Source of the DNA: Sporofaciens musculi
Lineage (GTDB): Bacteria; Bacillota; Clostridia; Lachnospirales; Lachnospiraceae
NCBI RefSeq assembly: GCF_009830285.1
Contig: NZ_WUQX01000001.1
Location: 5,022,501 to 5,086,500, forward strand
Length of the DNA stretch: 64,000 nt
Reading direction: 5' to 3'
The translations under genes and the position numbers were made by a program. The notes beneath the pieces are model-generated. The model was not told where the DNA came from. It saw only the letters and a list, made by a program, of their open reading frames with translations, and made no database searches. Below, one piece after another: positions 32,521-41,551 of the stretch. The stretch's first letter is position 1. Each line of letters starts with the position of its first letter.

Positions 32521-35145
32521 TCACGGGAGCCTGCCGCCGCTATAGAAATGCCCAGACCAATACTGGCTGTTTATATTAGCGTAGGAAATTGGGTCGCCGC
32601 AGTGGATCATTTTCCCGTCTCCTATATAGATGCCTACATGGGTGACAGGGTTCGCGGTGGAATAAGTACCCGTAAAGAAAATCAAATCTCCTGGCTGCAT
32701 GTTCTCTTTGGAAACAGGGGTACACAGGTTATACAGCCCCTGCGCCGTCTGCCTGCCCACATTCCCCACGCCGGAATGGTTGATTACCCATGATACATAA
32801 CCGGAACAGTCAAAGGATGTAGACGGGGACGATCCGCCCCATACATAGGGATACCCTAAATATTTTTCCGCTTCTTCAAGCATGGCTTCAAAACTGCCGT
32901 CTCCCATAGCAGCGCCGGGGTCTTCCCCAAAATCGGGGCCTCCTGCCGTGCCTCCGCCCGGAAGATAGCCGTCACCGCCGCCTGCCACATAATAATAGGG
33001 GTCTAAATACTCTCCATTATGGGTCACTTCCAGATGCAGGTGCGGCCCGGTGCTGTTTCCGGTGCTTCCCACGGCGGCGATCACGTCCCCGCGCTTTACC
33101 TCCTGCCCTGCACTCACAGAAATAGAGGAACAGTGTGCATATCTGGACTGGTAGCCGTCCTCACCCTCAATCACCACACACAGCCCGTAATCCCCGGCAT
33201 TTCCCGCTGAGACCACAGTGCCGTCCTGTGCCGCTTTAATGGGCGTCCCCTCTGCTATGCCGATATCAACGCCCCTGTGCAGGTTCTTTTCCCCGCTGAT
33301 GGGGTGGATTCTGTACCCGTAAGGGCTTGTCACATAGCCGATCCAGTCAAAATCAAAGGGATTGCCGTAACACTGGCGGTTGCCCAATGTCTGCATATAT
33401 ACCCCGTACCGGTCAGACGCATCCCCCGGCGTAAGGCTCCCCGCGATAATATCCGCCAGAGGATTTACAGACAGCGTTGTTTTTAACACATGCCACTCCT
33501 GCTCGTGTTCTTCCCCTTCCTCATCCGTATAGGTGCGTATCTCTGTGATTTCCTCCCGCGTAAGCTGGTACTGCTCCCCGAACAGGCGGTTTATCTCTGC
33601 TTCTACCTGTGCATAAGTGAAATCATCATAAGCCGCCGAAAGATACCCCATCAGTTCGTAGGGGTTATGCCCGATCTCCCCGATGTTATAACGGTACTCA
33701 TCATAGTCAGGGTAATCTTCCTCTGTCCGGTTAATCTCTATCTGCAAGTCCGTTTCCAGTTCCGTGTACCGCAGCTCGCTCTGGTTGATCTCCGCATCAT
33801 CCGCCACATAACAGGTGGAAATAACTGCGGACTGTACGCCGGAGAGCATGGCAGAACAGGAAGAAAACAGGGAGCCGAACATGGAAACGATCAGTATGCC
33901 GATCCCAACCGTTCCCAGAACAGCTTTATGCGACGCCACGGCCTGTGCCAGCGCCCGTACCACCTGCCCGGCAGCATTCAGCACGTTTGCAGTGTGCTTT
34001 ATTTCCTTTGATGCTTCCCTGGCCGCAGCCGCATACTTACGCTTCAGCTTCTGTTTCTGCACCCACTTTGCAAAGGCTTTTTTCTCCAGTTCCGGATGAT
34101 CCACAAGGAGTTTTTTGTACGCCATATCCGCACCCGCCTCTGCAAGCCTCCCTTCTGCCCTCCTCACTTCCCGGTATGGCTTTTCCCGGAGGCGCTGCCG
34201 CCTTTTCCTCACCGCCCATCCTACGCCACGCTCCGCTGCAAATTCCGCTTTATGTGAGGCTTCCACGCCCACGTTATCCGATTCTGCCTCACGGATTTTC
34301 TGGTGCGCTTTCAGGACAGCCGCCGTGGATGCCGTGTGCCCTACTGCCCGGCCTGCCCTTTTTGCGAGCGGAAGTTTTTCATTCTCCGGTATGATCTCCG
34401 TCTCAAAATGGAGGCGGCCTCTCATCTTACCGGCCTCACCGTCATACTCTTTTTGCAGGCGTATATGGGTACGGGACGGAAGCCTTTCTTTTGTTTCTTC
34501 CAGCTTTCTTTCAGCTTTCTCCACGCGTTCCTGCGCCTTTTCATACTGCCTTATCCGGCGCGGCTTCGCCGCTCTTTTCTCTGGGTCAGGCTTTCCGTCC
34601 TTTGGTGCATCTGCACTGGCCCGTTCCTCCGGTGGTATCTCGCTTTTCTCATAATGCAGCCGCCCGGATTTCTCCGGCCCTGTGCTGCTTTCAGAGAATT
34701 TTGCCGCCATCCGTTTCCTTCCCTCTGCCCGGCCTTTGGGAGCATCTGCCGGTTTTGTCCTGTCCGTGTCAAAAATATGCCCTTTTTCCGGCATATCGGA
34801 CACCGCTGTTTCCTCCGGCACTTCCCTCTCCCCGTCCGGTCTTTCTTCTTCTGTAATTCTCTCCCTAAGTAAGCTGCGCTGTACTGCCTTAGACTGGTTC
34901 CTGCCCTCCGGTACTTTACTGGCACCACGCACGGGAGCGCCGGTGCCGCGCATGGTTTTCTGTGTACGGCTTTTCGCACGGTGCCCTGCCGCTGTATCTT
35001 CTTTTCTTTCATGCCCGAAAGATACATCCGCAAGCCTGCCGCTGATCCGCTGCTCAGTGCCAGCCGTCAGGTTTTTCTCCGTCAAGCCGTCACGGGTCAT
35101 TTTCTGAACTTTTTTATCCCGCGCCCGAAATTCCTGCCCTCTCAT
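32521..35145 (-). CDS. CD1108-type bifunctional peptidoglycan hydrolase (M23 and NlpC/P60)
   Basis: An 874-residue conjugation protein. The N-terminal ~360 residues are basic and Pro/Arg/Glu-rich, probably cytoplasmic. A membrane helix lies near 405-425 (VLGTVGIGILIVSMFGSLF). Outside the cell an LytM/M23 endopeptidase domain (about 605-735; NLHRGVDIG and HLHLEVTH) is followed by an NlpC/P60 domain (about 755-874) with catalytic Cys in SFDCSGYV near 780 and His in THVGIYIG. It should cut the cell wall locally to let the type IV secretion channel pass, like Tn916 Orf14. Its start overlaps the DUF6674 stop. Confidence 0.9.
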   Translation of the reverse strand: MRGQEFRARDKKVQKMTRDGLTEKNLTAGTEQRISGRLADVSFGHERKEDTAAGHRAKSRTQKTMRGTGAPVRGASKVPEGRNQSKAVQRSLLRERITEEERPDGEREVPEETAVSDMPEKGHIFDTDRTKPADAPKGRAEGRKRMAAKFSESSTGPEKSGRLHYEKSEIPPEERASADAPKDGKPDPEKRAAKPRRIRQYEKAQERVEKAERKLEETKERLPSRTHIRLQKEYDGEAGKMRGRLHFETEIIPENEKLPLAKRAGRAVGHTASTAAVLKAHQKIREAESDNVGVEASHKAEFAAERGVGWAVRKRRQRLREKPYREVRRAEGRLAEAGADMAYKKLLVDHPELEKKAFAKWVQKQKLKRKYAAAAREASKEIKHTANVLNAAGQVVRALAQAVASHKAVLGTVGIGILIVSMFGSLFSSCSAMLSGVQSAVISTCYVADDAEINQSELRYTELETDLQIEINRTEEDYPDYDEYRYNIGEIGHNPYELMGYLSAAYDDFTYAQVEAEINRLFGEQYQLTREEITEIRTYTDEEGEEHEQEWHVLKTTLSVNPLADIIAGSLTPGDASDRYGVYMQTLGNRQCYGNPFDFDWIGYVTSPYGYRIHPISGEKNLHRGVDIGIAEGTPIKAAQDGTVVSAGNAGDYGLCVVIEGEDGYQSRYAHCSSISVSAGQEVKRGDVIAAVGSTGNSTGPHLHLEVTHNGEYLDPYYYVAGGGDGYLPGGGTAGGPDFGEDPGAAMGDGSFEAMLEEAEKYLGYPYVWGGSSPSTSFDCSGYVSWVINHSGVGNVGRQTAQGLYNLCTPVSKENMQPGDLIFFTGTYSTANPVTHVGIYIGDGKMIHCGDPISYANINSQYWSGHFYSGGRLP

Positions 35146-36035
35146 AATGCCGCCTCCCGGCTCTTTGTCCCTTTATCCGGCATAGGCATCGTCTGGGCGG
35201 CGGCAAGCGCTTTCTTCTCCTGCAAATCCTTTAATACGGAGGGCTTTTCTTTCCCGCTATCCGCAGACGGCTCCAAATCTTCCAGCTCATCCACTGCCTC
35301 AAATGTTTCCGGCCCCTCCTGTCCTGCTTCTGAAACGGCTTCCTCTTTTGTATGCCCTGCCGCCTGTTCCAGACGCTCCACGTTCCCAATCGCAGCAAGG
35401 GCCATGTTGTTAAGCTGGTTCAGAATCGTTTTTTCCATCCGCAGGGGCGAAAGGACAGCCGCCTGGATGCGCCCCTCACTTCCGCCGTCTATTTCCTGCC
35501 GCTCCTTCCCCATGATGGTGCGGCCCGCATTTTTGATGTGCCCGCCTGCGCTCCGAAGTTCATGCCCCAGGTTCTCCACTTTCTCTATGGATTTTTTCAC
35601 ATCTGCTATGGATTCCCCGATGCCTTTCTGCATACTTTCCAACGCTTTCCTGATGCCCAGCGCGGAAACCGCCCCGTCTAACGCCTTTACGCCGGTACGC
35701 TTGAACCCTTCCACAGCCTCCTTTGCACCCTCCACAATATGCGTTTTCATCTCCGCAAGCCGCTCCTGCATAGCATGGAGCCTTTCCTCCACTGCATCCG
35801 CCACCCGCGACACAAATCGCTTCGCCGGGTTCTCCTGCATTGTGGCAAGCTGCCCTTTGACTTCGTGCAGTTCCGCCAACGCCCTGTTCAGTTTGTCTGC
35901 CATGTTATCCACCTGCCAGAGCATCATGGAATAGTCCTGCCCCTGATCGGGGCGGTTCTCCGTAAGAAGCTGTAAAAACTGCCTGACCGCTTCATTTTCC
36001 AGAAGCTCTCCCATCTGCATATCCTGACCGTTCAT
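35142..36035 (-). CDS. DUF6674 family protein with C-terminal KPSVLKDL motif
   Basis: A 297-residue protein. ATG 36035 follows GAAGGAGGGAAA; a frame extending 18 codons upstream lies in a terminator hairpin. It is mostly helical, with amphipathic repeats (about 60-170: AVEERLHAMQERLAEMKTHI and similar) that could form coiled coils. An acidic linker follows, then KPSVLKDL 34 residues from the end with a basic tail. It is coupled to the downstream hydrolase (ATGA overlap). Function unknown; membership of the conjugation operon is clear. Confidence 0.78.
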   Translation of the reverse strand: MNGQDMQMGELLENEAVRQFLQLLTENRPDQGQDYSMMLWQVDNMADKLNRALAELHEVKGQLATMQENPAKRFVSRVADAVEERLHAMQERLAEMKTHIVEGAKEAVEGFKRTGVKALDGAVSALGIRKALESMQKGIGESIADVKKSIEKVENLGHELRSAGGHIKNAGRTIMGKERQEIDGGSEGRIQAAVLSPLRMEKTILNQLNNMALAAIGNVERLEQAAGHTKEEAVSEAGQEGPETFEAVDELEDLEPSADSGKEKPSVLKDLQEKKALAAAQTMPMPDKGTKSREAAL

Positions 36036-36061
36036 GCTGTTTCCCTCCTTCCATGTAAAAA

Positions 36062-36083
36062 AGGCGCATCCGAAAATACGCCT
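36062..36083 (-). terminator. Terminator before the DUF6674 gene
   Basis: Minus-strand AGGCG-(12-base loop)-CGCCT followed by six Ts, placed between the downstream methyltransferase gene of the cargo trio and DUF6674. Confidence 0.6.
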
Positions 36084-36160
36084 CCCCATTTATCATCATT
36101 GATTGACTGCATCCTTCAAGAACAGACCTTAAATGGACTGCCCCATTTTTGTGATACGTC

Positions 36161-36868
36161 TCATAACTGCATGATCCTGTTTTGTGAAACTGTAAACCAC
36201 TTATCTTCTATTTCTACTCCTATAAATCTGCGGTCTGCCCTGATGCACGCTTCCCCTGTCGAACCGCTTCCCATAAACGGGTCAAAGCACACTTCGTTTT
36301 CCAGCGTGGAACACAGGACCAGATGCTCTATCATAGATACCGGTTTTTCCGTCGGGTGCCGTTTTTCCTTTCCTCTCGGCATCCTTTCTTCTATGACCGT
36401 TGAACCTAAAAAATGGGACTTCCTGTAATTCCCTTTCCGGTACATCAGGATAAATTCGGCCCTTTTCGGATAATAGGTAGAAGGCACTGTCATTTTTTTA
36501 TCCAGCACTAACAGTTCACAGAATTTAAAGTTGCAGTCAACGCAGGCTTTGTGGATAGAAAAAATATTCCGGTCATTGGTCATCACATAAAAATACCGCC
36601 TGCTTTTCAATATCCTGTATATTTCCGGTATCCATTCGGTAAAAGGAATGTTTTTTGTGCTGAACCCGTAATTCCTGAATATCTCACCGCCCTCATAATT
36701 CAGCTTCCCGTTTTTCATCCCTCCCCCTGCCAGTTCAAAGGGCGGGTCTGTAAATACCATGTCAACGCTGTTATCTTCCATGCTGCCCGCAATCTCCAGA
36801 AAATCAGCATAATATAATGTGGCTTTTTCTGTCTTATATACGGCTGCAGCCTCTTTACCCGTTTCCAG
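36161..36868 (-). CDS. DNA methyltransferase (DPPF type)
   Basis: A site-specific N6-adenine or N4-cytosine methyltransferase of about 235 residues. Motif IV is FTDPPFE near residue 40, and the SAM-binding motif I is FDPFMGSGST near 205, so the order is the beta class. A target-recognition stretch lies between. Start choice is odd: AAGGAGGTG lies 7 bases before a CTG (36868), while an in-frame TTG at 36889 would place the ribosome binding site inside the gene; no ATG fits. No restriction endonuclease is adjacent, so it is an orphan methylase, perhaps protecting the ICE after entry. Confidence 0.85.
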   Translation of the reverse strand: METGKEAAAVYKTEKATLYYADFLEIAGSMEDNSVDMVFTDPPFELAGGGMKNGKLNYEGGEIFRNYGFSTKNIPFTEWIPEIYRILKSRRYFYVMTNDRNIFSIHKACVDCNFKFCELLVLDKKMTVPSTYYPKRAEFILMYRKGNYRKSHFLGSTVIEERMPRGKEKRHPTEKPVSMIEHLVLCSTLENEVCFDPFMGSGSTGEACIRADRRFIGVEIEDKWFTVSQNRIMQL

Positions 36869-36922
36869 TCTGCCACCTCCTTCCTGCAAGCATGATATAG
36901 ATTTTTCTAAACGCCTGTCCTT

Positions 36923-37837
36923 TCAAGATAGAACAGCTTTCCTCTTTCTGTACGCAGCCGGGTCATAATCTTTAAAATCCTTCACGGAATAGAACAGCCG
37001 TTTATTGTTTACCCATCTCTGCATCTTCCGGGTTTCCTCCGGTGCAGCAGGCTTTTCGTACACCATCACATACGGGTCATACCCCATATCGCGCAGGGTA
37101 TAAATGCGGTACAAATCCTGCTCATGGGTGCTGCCATAGTTCGTAAGGACGTAAACACGCCGTTTCCGCTTGTCTTTTACCGTTGTAAGTTCGGAAAATC
37201 TCTTAAAATACGGCGTTAGGTCATCCTCCGGATTATCCCATGCAAAGTGCAGCATTTTTGTTTTTACCTTATTTAATAACGCTGCTTTCTCCGGCGTAAT
37301 AAGCCGCACGTCAAGCCCCTGCGTAAAATCAACCCTTGCCCTGCTGTCCGCAAGCTGCCCTAAAAGCCGTTCCCAATCCGGGCAGGCTAAGATATTCGCA
37401 TCTAAGAGCTTGATTTCTTTTTCGCCGCTCCAAAATTCAGACAGATCCGCCACCGCCCTTGTCCTTTTCCCCTCCTTCTCGCCGACAATGCAAAACCCGC
37501 ATCCGCGCGGGCACCCTCTGGAAAGGAACCCGTAAGCTGTCCCCGCAAACTGCGGGTACAGCCCATAATCCGGGTGTGCATGTTCTATGGCGTCGGGCAG
37601 CTTATTGTCAAGCCCATACCCTGTGCCGCCTTTTATGACCTGGTCTGCTTTTATATTCCCTTCATAATCTTTTGAATAGGTGTCCGTGAATACCCTGCTC
37701 ATATATACAAGGTCATACCGTTTCCTGCCGTCGTACCATTCCACCAGATCGCCCCTTGCCTTATGGTAAGCTGACAGCTTCATCAGGCAGAGATTGGGAA
37801 AACGGTGTCCGTCCACATCAATCAGGCCGATCTTCAT
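36923..37837 (-). CDS. Radical SAM protein between two DNA methyltransferases
   Basis: A 304-residue radical SAM enzyme. The cluster motif CPRGCGFC (CxxxCxxC) near residue 117 binds the 4Fe-4S cluster that cleaves SAM. The N-terminus (MKIGLIDVDGHRFPNLCLMK) resembles a B12-binding-like fold that often precedes this domain, but no cobalamin-binding DxHxxG motif is seen. The TIM-barrel part includes LLDANILACP and VDFTQGLDVRLITPE. Its substrate is unknown. It is co-transcribed with two DNA methyltransferases (gaps of 14 and about 54 bases), which hints at a shared DNA- or RNA-modifying task. Confidence 0.82.
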   Translation of the reverse strand: MKIGLIDVDGHRFPNLCLMKLSAYHKARGDLVEWYDGRKRYDLVYMSRVFTDTYSKDYEGNIKADQVIKGGTGYGLDNKLPDAIEHAHPDYGLYPQFAGTAYGFLSRGCPRGCGFCIVGEKEGKRTRAVADLSEFWSGEKEIKLLDANILACPDWERLLGQLADSRARVDFTQGLDVRLITPEKAALLNKVKTKMLHFAWDNPEDDLTPYFKRFSELTTVKDKRKRRVYVLTNYGSTHEQDLYRIYTLRDMGYDPYVMVYEKPAAPEETRKMQRWVNNKRLFYSVKDFKDYDPAAYRKRKAVLS

Positions 37838-37851
37838 TCTTATACACTCCT

Positions 37852-38637
37852 TTATATTTTGTCATGTAACCTTTTCTGTATGATACGGTAATAATCTGGG
37901 TCAATTTCTGCGCCGAGATATTCCCTTCCTGTCTGGATTGCCGCCAATGCTGTACTTCCTGTTCCCATAAAGCCGTCAAAAACCAATTCTCCAGGCAGGC
38001 TTGAAATCTGTATCAGCCATGAAAGGAACTCTGCATTTTTAATTGTTGGATGGTATATCTCATGTTTTTTCTGCCATATTGGATGGTATGTAGCTTTTGG
38101 ATATTCCTCTCCAAACCAGCAGGCATTAAACCGGGTCTTATATTTTGCACTCGGCTTTCGACCATGATGAAACTGAGTTCCTTCCTTATTTTTATTTTCC
38201 AAAAGACAAGTACGGTTGAACGTGCGCCTACCCTTCTGGCAGAAGATAAGCCATTCAGAATTATTTGCAAAACTGCCCTTTAAATCCCCAATCCCGCCCA
38301 CCGCTCCTTTTTCTATCACCATGCAGTTTTTTATAGTAAATCCTGCCTTTTCCAAACATTTGTAATGATAAGGATAGCAGTCAAATCTTGTAAAAAAATA
38401 AGCATGGGAATTATCTTTTAGAATCCGGTAGCTTTCTTCTGCCATCCGTTCATAGTCAATCCCACCGTCTCCCTCCAGCACAGAATGTTTCTGGCTGGAG
38501 AAATTATTCCGGTAAGAAATCCCATAAGGCGGGTCGGTCAGTATCATAGACACATATCCGTCTGGTATCTGCCTAGATAAATCCAGACAATCCCCCTGAA
38601 AAATATAGTTGCACTGGATATGGTTACTGTTTTCCAT
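37852..38637 (-). CDS. DNA methyltransferase (DPPY type)
   Basis: A 261-residue adenine-N6 methyltransferase of the beta class. Motif IV LTDPPYGISY lies near residue 34 and motif I FDGFMGTGSTALAAI near 220. The N-terminal NYIFQGDCLDL is the usual lead strand. ATG 38637 overlaps the end of virB4 by 14 bases, so it is translationally tied to the secretion ATPase. It is not closely similar to the second methyltransferase 1 kb downstream, and probably has another recognition sequence. Confidence 0.88.
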   Translation of the reverse strand: MENSNHIQCNYIFQGDCLDLSRQIPDGYVSMILTDPPYGISYRNNFSSQKHSVLEGDGGIDYERMAEESYRILKDNSHAYFFTRFDCYPYHYKCLEKAGFTIKNCMVIEKGAVGGIGDLKGSFANNSEWLIFCQKGRRTFNRTCLLENKNKEGTQFHHGRKPSAKYKTRFNACWFGEEYPKATYHPIWQKKHEIYHPTIKNAEFLSWLIQISSLPGELVFDGFMGTGSTALAAIQTGREYLGAEIDPDYYRIIQKRLHDKI

Positions 38638-40062
38638 CGACGTCCTCCGCCAAATCCTCCGGCCTTGTTGTCAGCAGGCGGTACAAATGCGTATCCTTCG
38701 GAAAATGGTCGATAAATGGGATAATCACATTCCCATAAAACAAAAGCCCCTCACCCGCATTGGAATTGGTAACATAAGAAAGCTGGTGAGGGGAAATATT
38801 CAGTTGCTTTGCCAGGATTGCCCTGTCTCCTGCGGCCTGGTTGAGCATATAGATAAAATCACTGTTCTCAAAAATGTTTTCGATCTCCCGCGAGGAAAGC
38901 AGGTCTTTGACGTTCTGGGTGATGCCTGTTGGGACACCGCTCCATTTTCGGAACCGCTTCCAGATTTCCACGCTGTAAGCTGCTGTCTGTTCCTCCTTCA
39001 AGAGAAGGTGGAATTCATCAATATAGAGCCGTGTAGCCTTATGGATTTCCCGGTTCACAGTAACGCGCCCCCAGACCTGATCCTGTACCACCAGCATTCC
39101 CAGCTTTTTAAGCTGTTTTCCCAATTCCTTAATGTCATAGCAGACAATACGCGACTGTATATCCACATTTGTCCTATGGTTAAAGACGCTCAAGGAGCCT
39201 GTGACATAGATCGCCATGCAGTCCACCACATGCCGCGCCTTGTCTCCCCCGTACTTCTGGATTTCCTCATACAAGTCCTGCAGGATCGGCATTTTCTCCG
39301 GGCACGGGTCGTCAAAAAAGCGGTGGTACACCCTGCGCAGGCACTGGTCGATAATACTCTTTTCGTCCGGTTCCACCTTCCCCATCATCAGTTCCATCAG
39401 CGATAAAATAAAATCGCTCTTTAAGATCAGCGGGTCGTCATCCTCACTGTAATTCAGGTTGATATCCATCGGGTTAATGTACTGCGAGGATGCAGGGGAA
39501 ATCTTAATCACCTGCCCGCCAAGCGCCGTCACAAGGGGCGAATACTCCGCCTCCGGGTCAATGATTGCTATATCGTCCGTTGTGATCAGGAAAGCGTTTG
39601 TGATCTCCCTTTTTGCGGAAAAAGACTTGCCCGCGCCGGGCGTTCCGAGTATCAGCCCGTTAGGGTTTTTCAGTTTCTTCCTGTCACACATGATAAGGTT
39701 GTTGCTGAGTGCATTTACCCCGTAATAAAGGGCTTCCCCGCTCTGGAATAGTTCCTGTGTCGTAAACGGGACGAAGATTGCAGTGCTGCTTGTGGTAAGA
39801 CCCCTTTGTATCTCCACCTGGTTCACGCCAAGCGGGAGCGTTGACACAAAGCCCTGCTCCTGCTGGTAAGAAAGGCGCCTTAAGGCACAGTTATATTTCT
39901 GCGCGATCCCCGCTGTCTGGAACACATTGTTTTCCAGCTTCTGCCGTTTATCCGCCAGGTTCATCACAAGGATTGTGACTAAAAACATACGCTCATTCCT
40001 GCTCTGCAAATCTTCCAACAGCGTTTTTGCCTCATTGCCGTATGTTGCCAGGTCGGACGGGA
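38624..40062 (-). CDS. virB4: VirB4-like conjugation ATPase, 3' exon (second part)
   Basis: This is the C-terminal part of the type IV secretion ATPase. It starts right after the group II intron at 40062, where the frame reads PSDLATYGNEAKTLLEDLQS, and contains Walker A LGTPGAGKSFSAKRE and Walker B-like LYIDEFHLLL. VirB4 powers assembly and substrate transfer. Joined to the 5' exon (44142-45087) it gives a protein of about 794 residues, normal for Tn916 Orf16/VirB4. An ATG at 40018 could allow unspliced translation of a truncated ATPase. Splicing is needed for full-length protein. Confidence 0.9.
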
Positions 40063-40111
40063 ATAGCGATAGGTAAGCCTTTGAAATTATCTCCAGCTTT
40101 TCCCCCGCTTC

Positions 40112-40146
40112 ACACCGGACATGCGACTTTCACCGCATCCGGCGTT
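40112..40146 (-). ncRNA. Group II intron catalytic domain V
   Basis: Minus-strand CGCCGGATGCGGTGAAAGTC and the pairing half GCATGTCCGGTG form the ~34-nt hairpin with the GAAA tetraloop-like turn and internal bulge typical of domain V. About 50 bases follow to the 3' splice site, enough for domain VI with its branch-point adenosine. Confidence 0.8.
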
Positions 40147-40399
40147 CCATCAATCAAACAGTTTTCTTAGTCTCCTTAGTCATACCATTATGAGAATTAT
40201 TTGTAAGATGCAGGTTCTCCAAGTTAATAGGTTTCCGATTTGCCAGTATTCGCAGTTTATTTAGCTTCGCAAGTTGTGAAGCGTCCAATTTAAGAGCGGA
40301 GAGATAAGAAGAAATAGTGTCCTCACCAACTGCGTGTATTAGTTCATGTACTGGCGCAATGGATCTATGTCAATACTTTAGACAAAAAAAGTTGAAAGA

Positions 40400-41122
40400 T
40401 TATGCTGCTTTTTTGAGTTCCTCATCCTCCTTTTGCTGTGGTGTCAGATAACCGATAGAGCTATGGATCCGTTTACGGTTATACCAGCCCTCTATGTATT
40501 TAAAGATTGCTCTGCGAGCTTCCCTTAAATCCTGGTAAGTATGAAGATAGATTTCTTCCTTTTTCAGTACGGAATGGAAAGATTCCATACAGGCATTATC
40601 GTATGGATTTCCCTTACGACTAAATGAATGCAGGATTCCTTTACTGCCCAGGCAGTCTTCAAATGCCTGGCTCGTATACTGACTTCCAAGATCACTATGA
40701 AGGATGATCCCCTCGGTATCCCTGACATTCAGGCATGCGTTTTCTACCGCTTTAACCGCCAGTTCCGCCGTCATAGATGTGCCATAGGCATACCCTATAA
40801 TCTTTCGGCTGCACAGATCCATGACAGAAGCCAGATAGGTCCATCCTTCTTTCTGTACATGGATGTAAGTGATATCCGTACACCATTTCTGGTTGATGGT
40901 CTCCGTCCCAAAATCACGCCTCAGGATATTTTTCTTATCCTCCGGGATGCTGCCATGGTTGGCATGATGATTGTACTTCTTTACTACGATAGAGCGCAGT
41001 CCCTGCTCTGCCATATGCCTCTGCACCCTCTTGACGCTGCAAGGTGTACCATTATCATTCAGCACACGGCATATTTTGACAGCCCCATACCTTTGTTTTG
41101 AGTCATCATATGCCTGTTTCAC
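40400..41122 (-). CDS. IS3-family transposase OrfB (DDE domain)
   Basis: The integrase core of the IS. Catalytic acids are seen in CTDITYI, ILHSDLGSQY and NACMESFHS (D-D-E spacing). The GTG at 41122 is probably internal: the same frame is open upstream to about 41289 and reads ERTIAEIVSFIQNNLTRYC and FPRSTYYKAL, the normal N-terminal part of IS150/IS3-type OrfB. Full-length protein would arise by frameshifting from OrfA or an alternative start. Confidence 0.88.
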   Translation of the reverse strand: MKQAYDDSKQRYGAVKICRVLNDNGTPCSVKRVQRHMAEQGLRSIVVKKYNHHANHGSIPEDKKNILRRDFGTETINQKWCTDITYIHVQKEGWTYLASVMDLCSRKIIGYAYGTSMTAELAVKAVENACLNVRDTEGIILHSDLGSQYTSQAFEDCLGSKGILHSFSRKGNPYDNACMESFHSVLKKEEIYLHTYQDLREARRAIFKYIEGWYNRKRIHSSIGYLTPQQKEDEELKKAA

Positions 41123-41274
41123 TTTCCTGCCGAATTCCGCATATGCCTTCTGCTTATTTGAGGGTACACAAACCAGAGCCTTGTAATAGGTACTCCTTGG
41201 GAATTTCAGAGCGCTGCAAAGCTGAGATACACAGTAGCGGGTTAAGTTGTTCTGGATAAAGGAAACAATCTCGG

Positions 41275-41551
41275 CTATTGTTCTTTCGCGAATATGGCGG
41301 TCGCTTTTTTAATATTTCATTCTCAATCTTAAGGCGTTGGATTTCTTTCTGGAGAGCCTTATACTCCTTAAGGGTGACCGTCTCCTCCCCGGATACTTTG
41401 ATGGGGAGAGCTGTTTTACCCAGTTGCTGAGTGTGCTTCGATTTACGCCATATTCACGCTCCAGTTGCGGATACGAGGTTCCTCCGGCATTATACAGATC
41501 CACGATCTGCTGCTTGAATTCCGGAGTGTAAGATTTCTGGTTTTTCGCCAT
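41275..41551 (-). pseudogene. IS3-family OrfA with probable frameshifts
   Basis: ATG 41551 starts MAKNQKSYTPEFKQQIVDLY, a helix-turn-helix. After WVKQLSP (about 41398) the expected zipper (IKVSGEETVTLKEYKALQKE, IQRLKIENEILKK) lies one frame away, which points to a lost base in a C run. At TTAAAAAAG a second shift leads to ATAIFAKEQ and a stop at 41275. The A6G could be a programmed slippage site, but the first shift looks like a mutation, so the IS may be unable to move by itself. Confidence 0.6.

Noticed and set aside
41275..41398. Programmed frameshift at A6G as the only frame change in OrfA
   Set aside because: An additional shift near 41398 is needed to restore the leucine-zipper frame, so mutation is the simpler explanation for at least one change.
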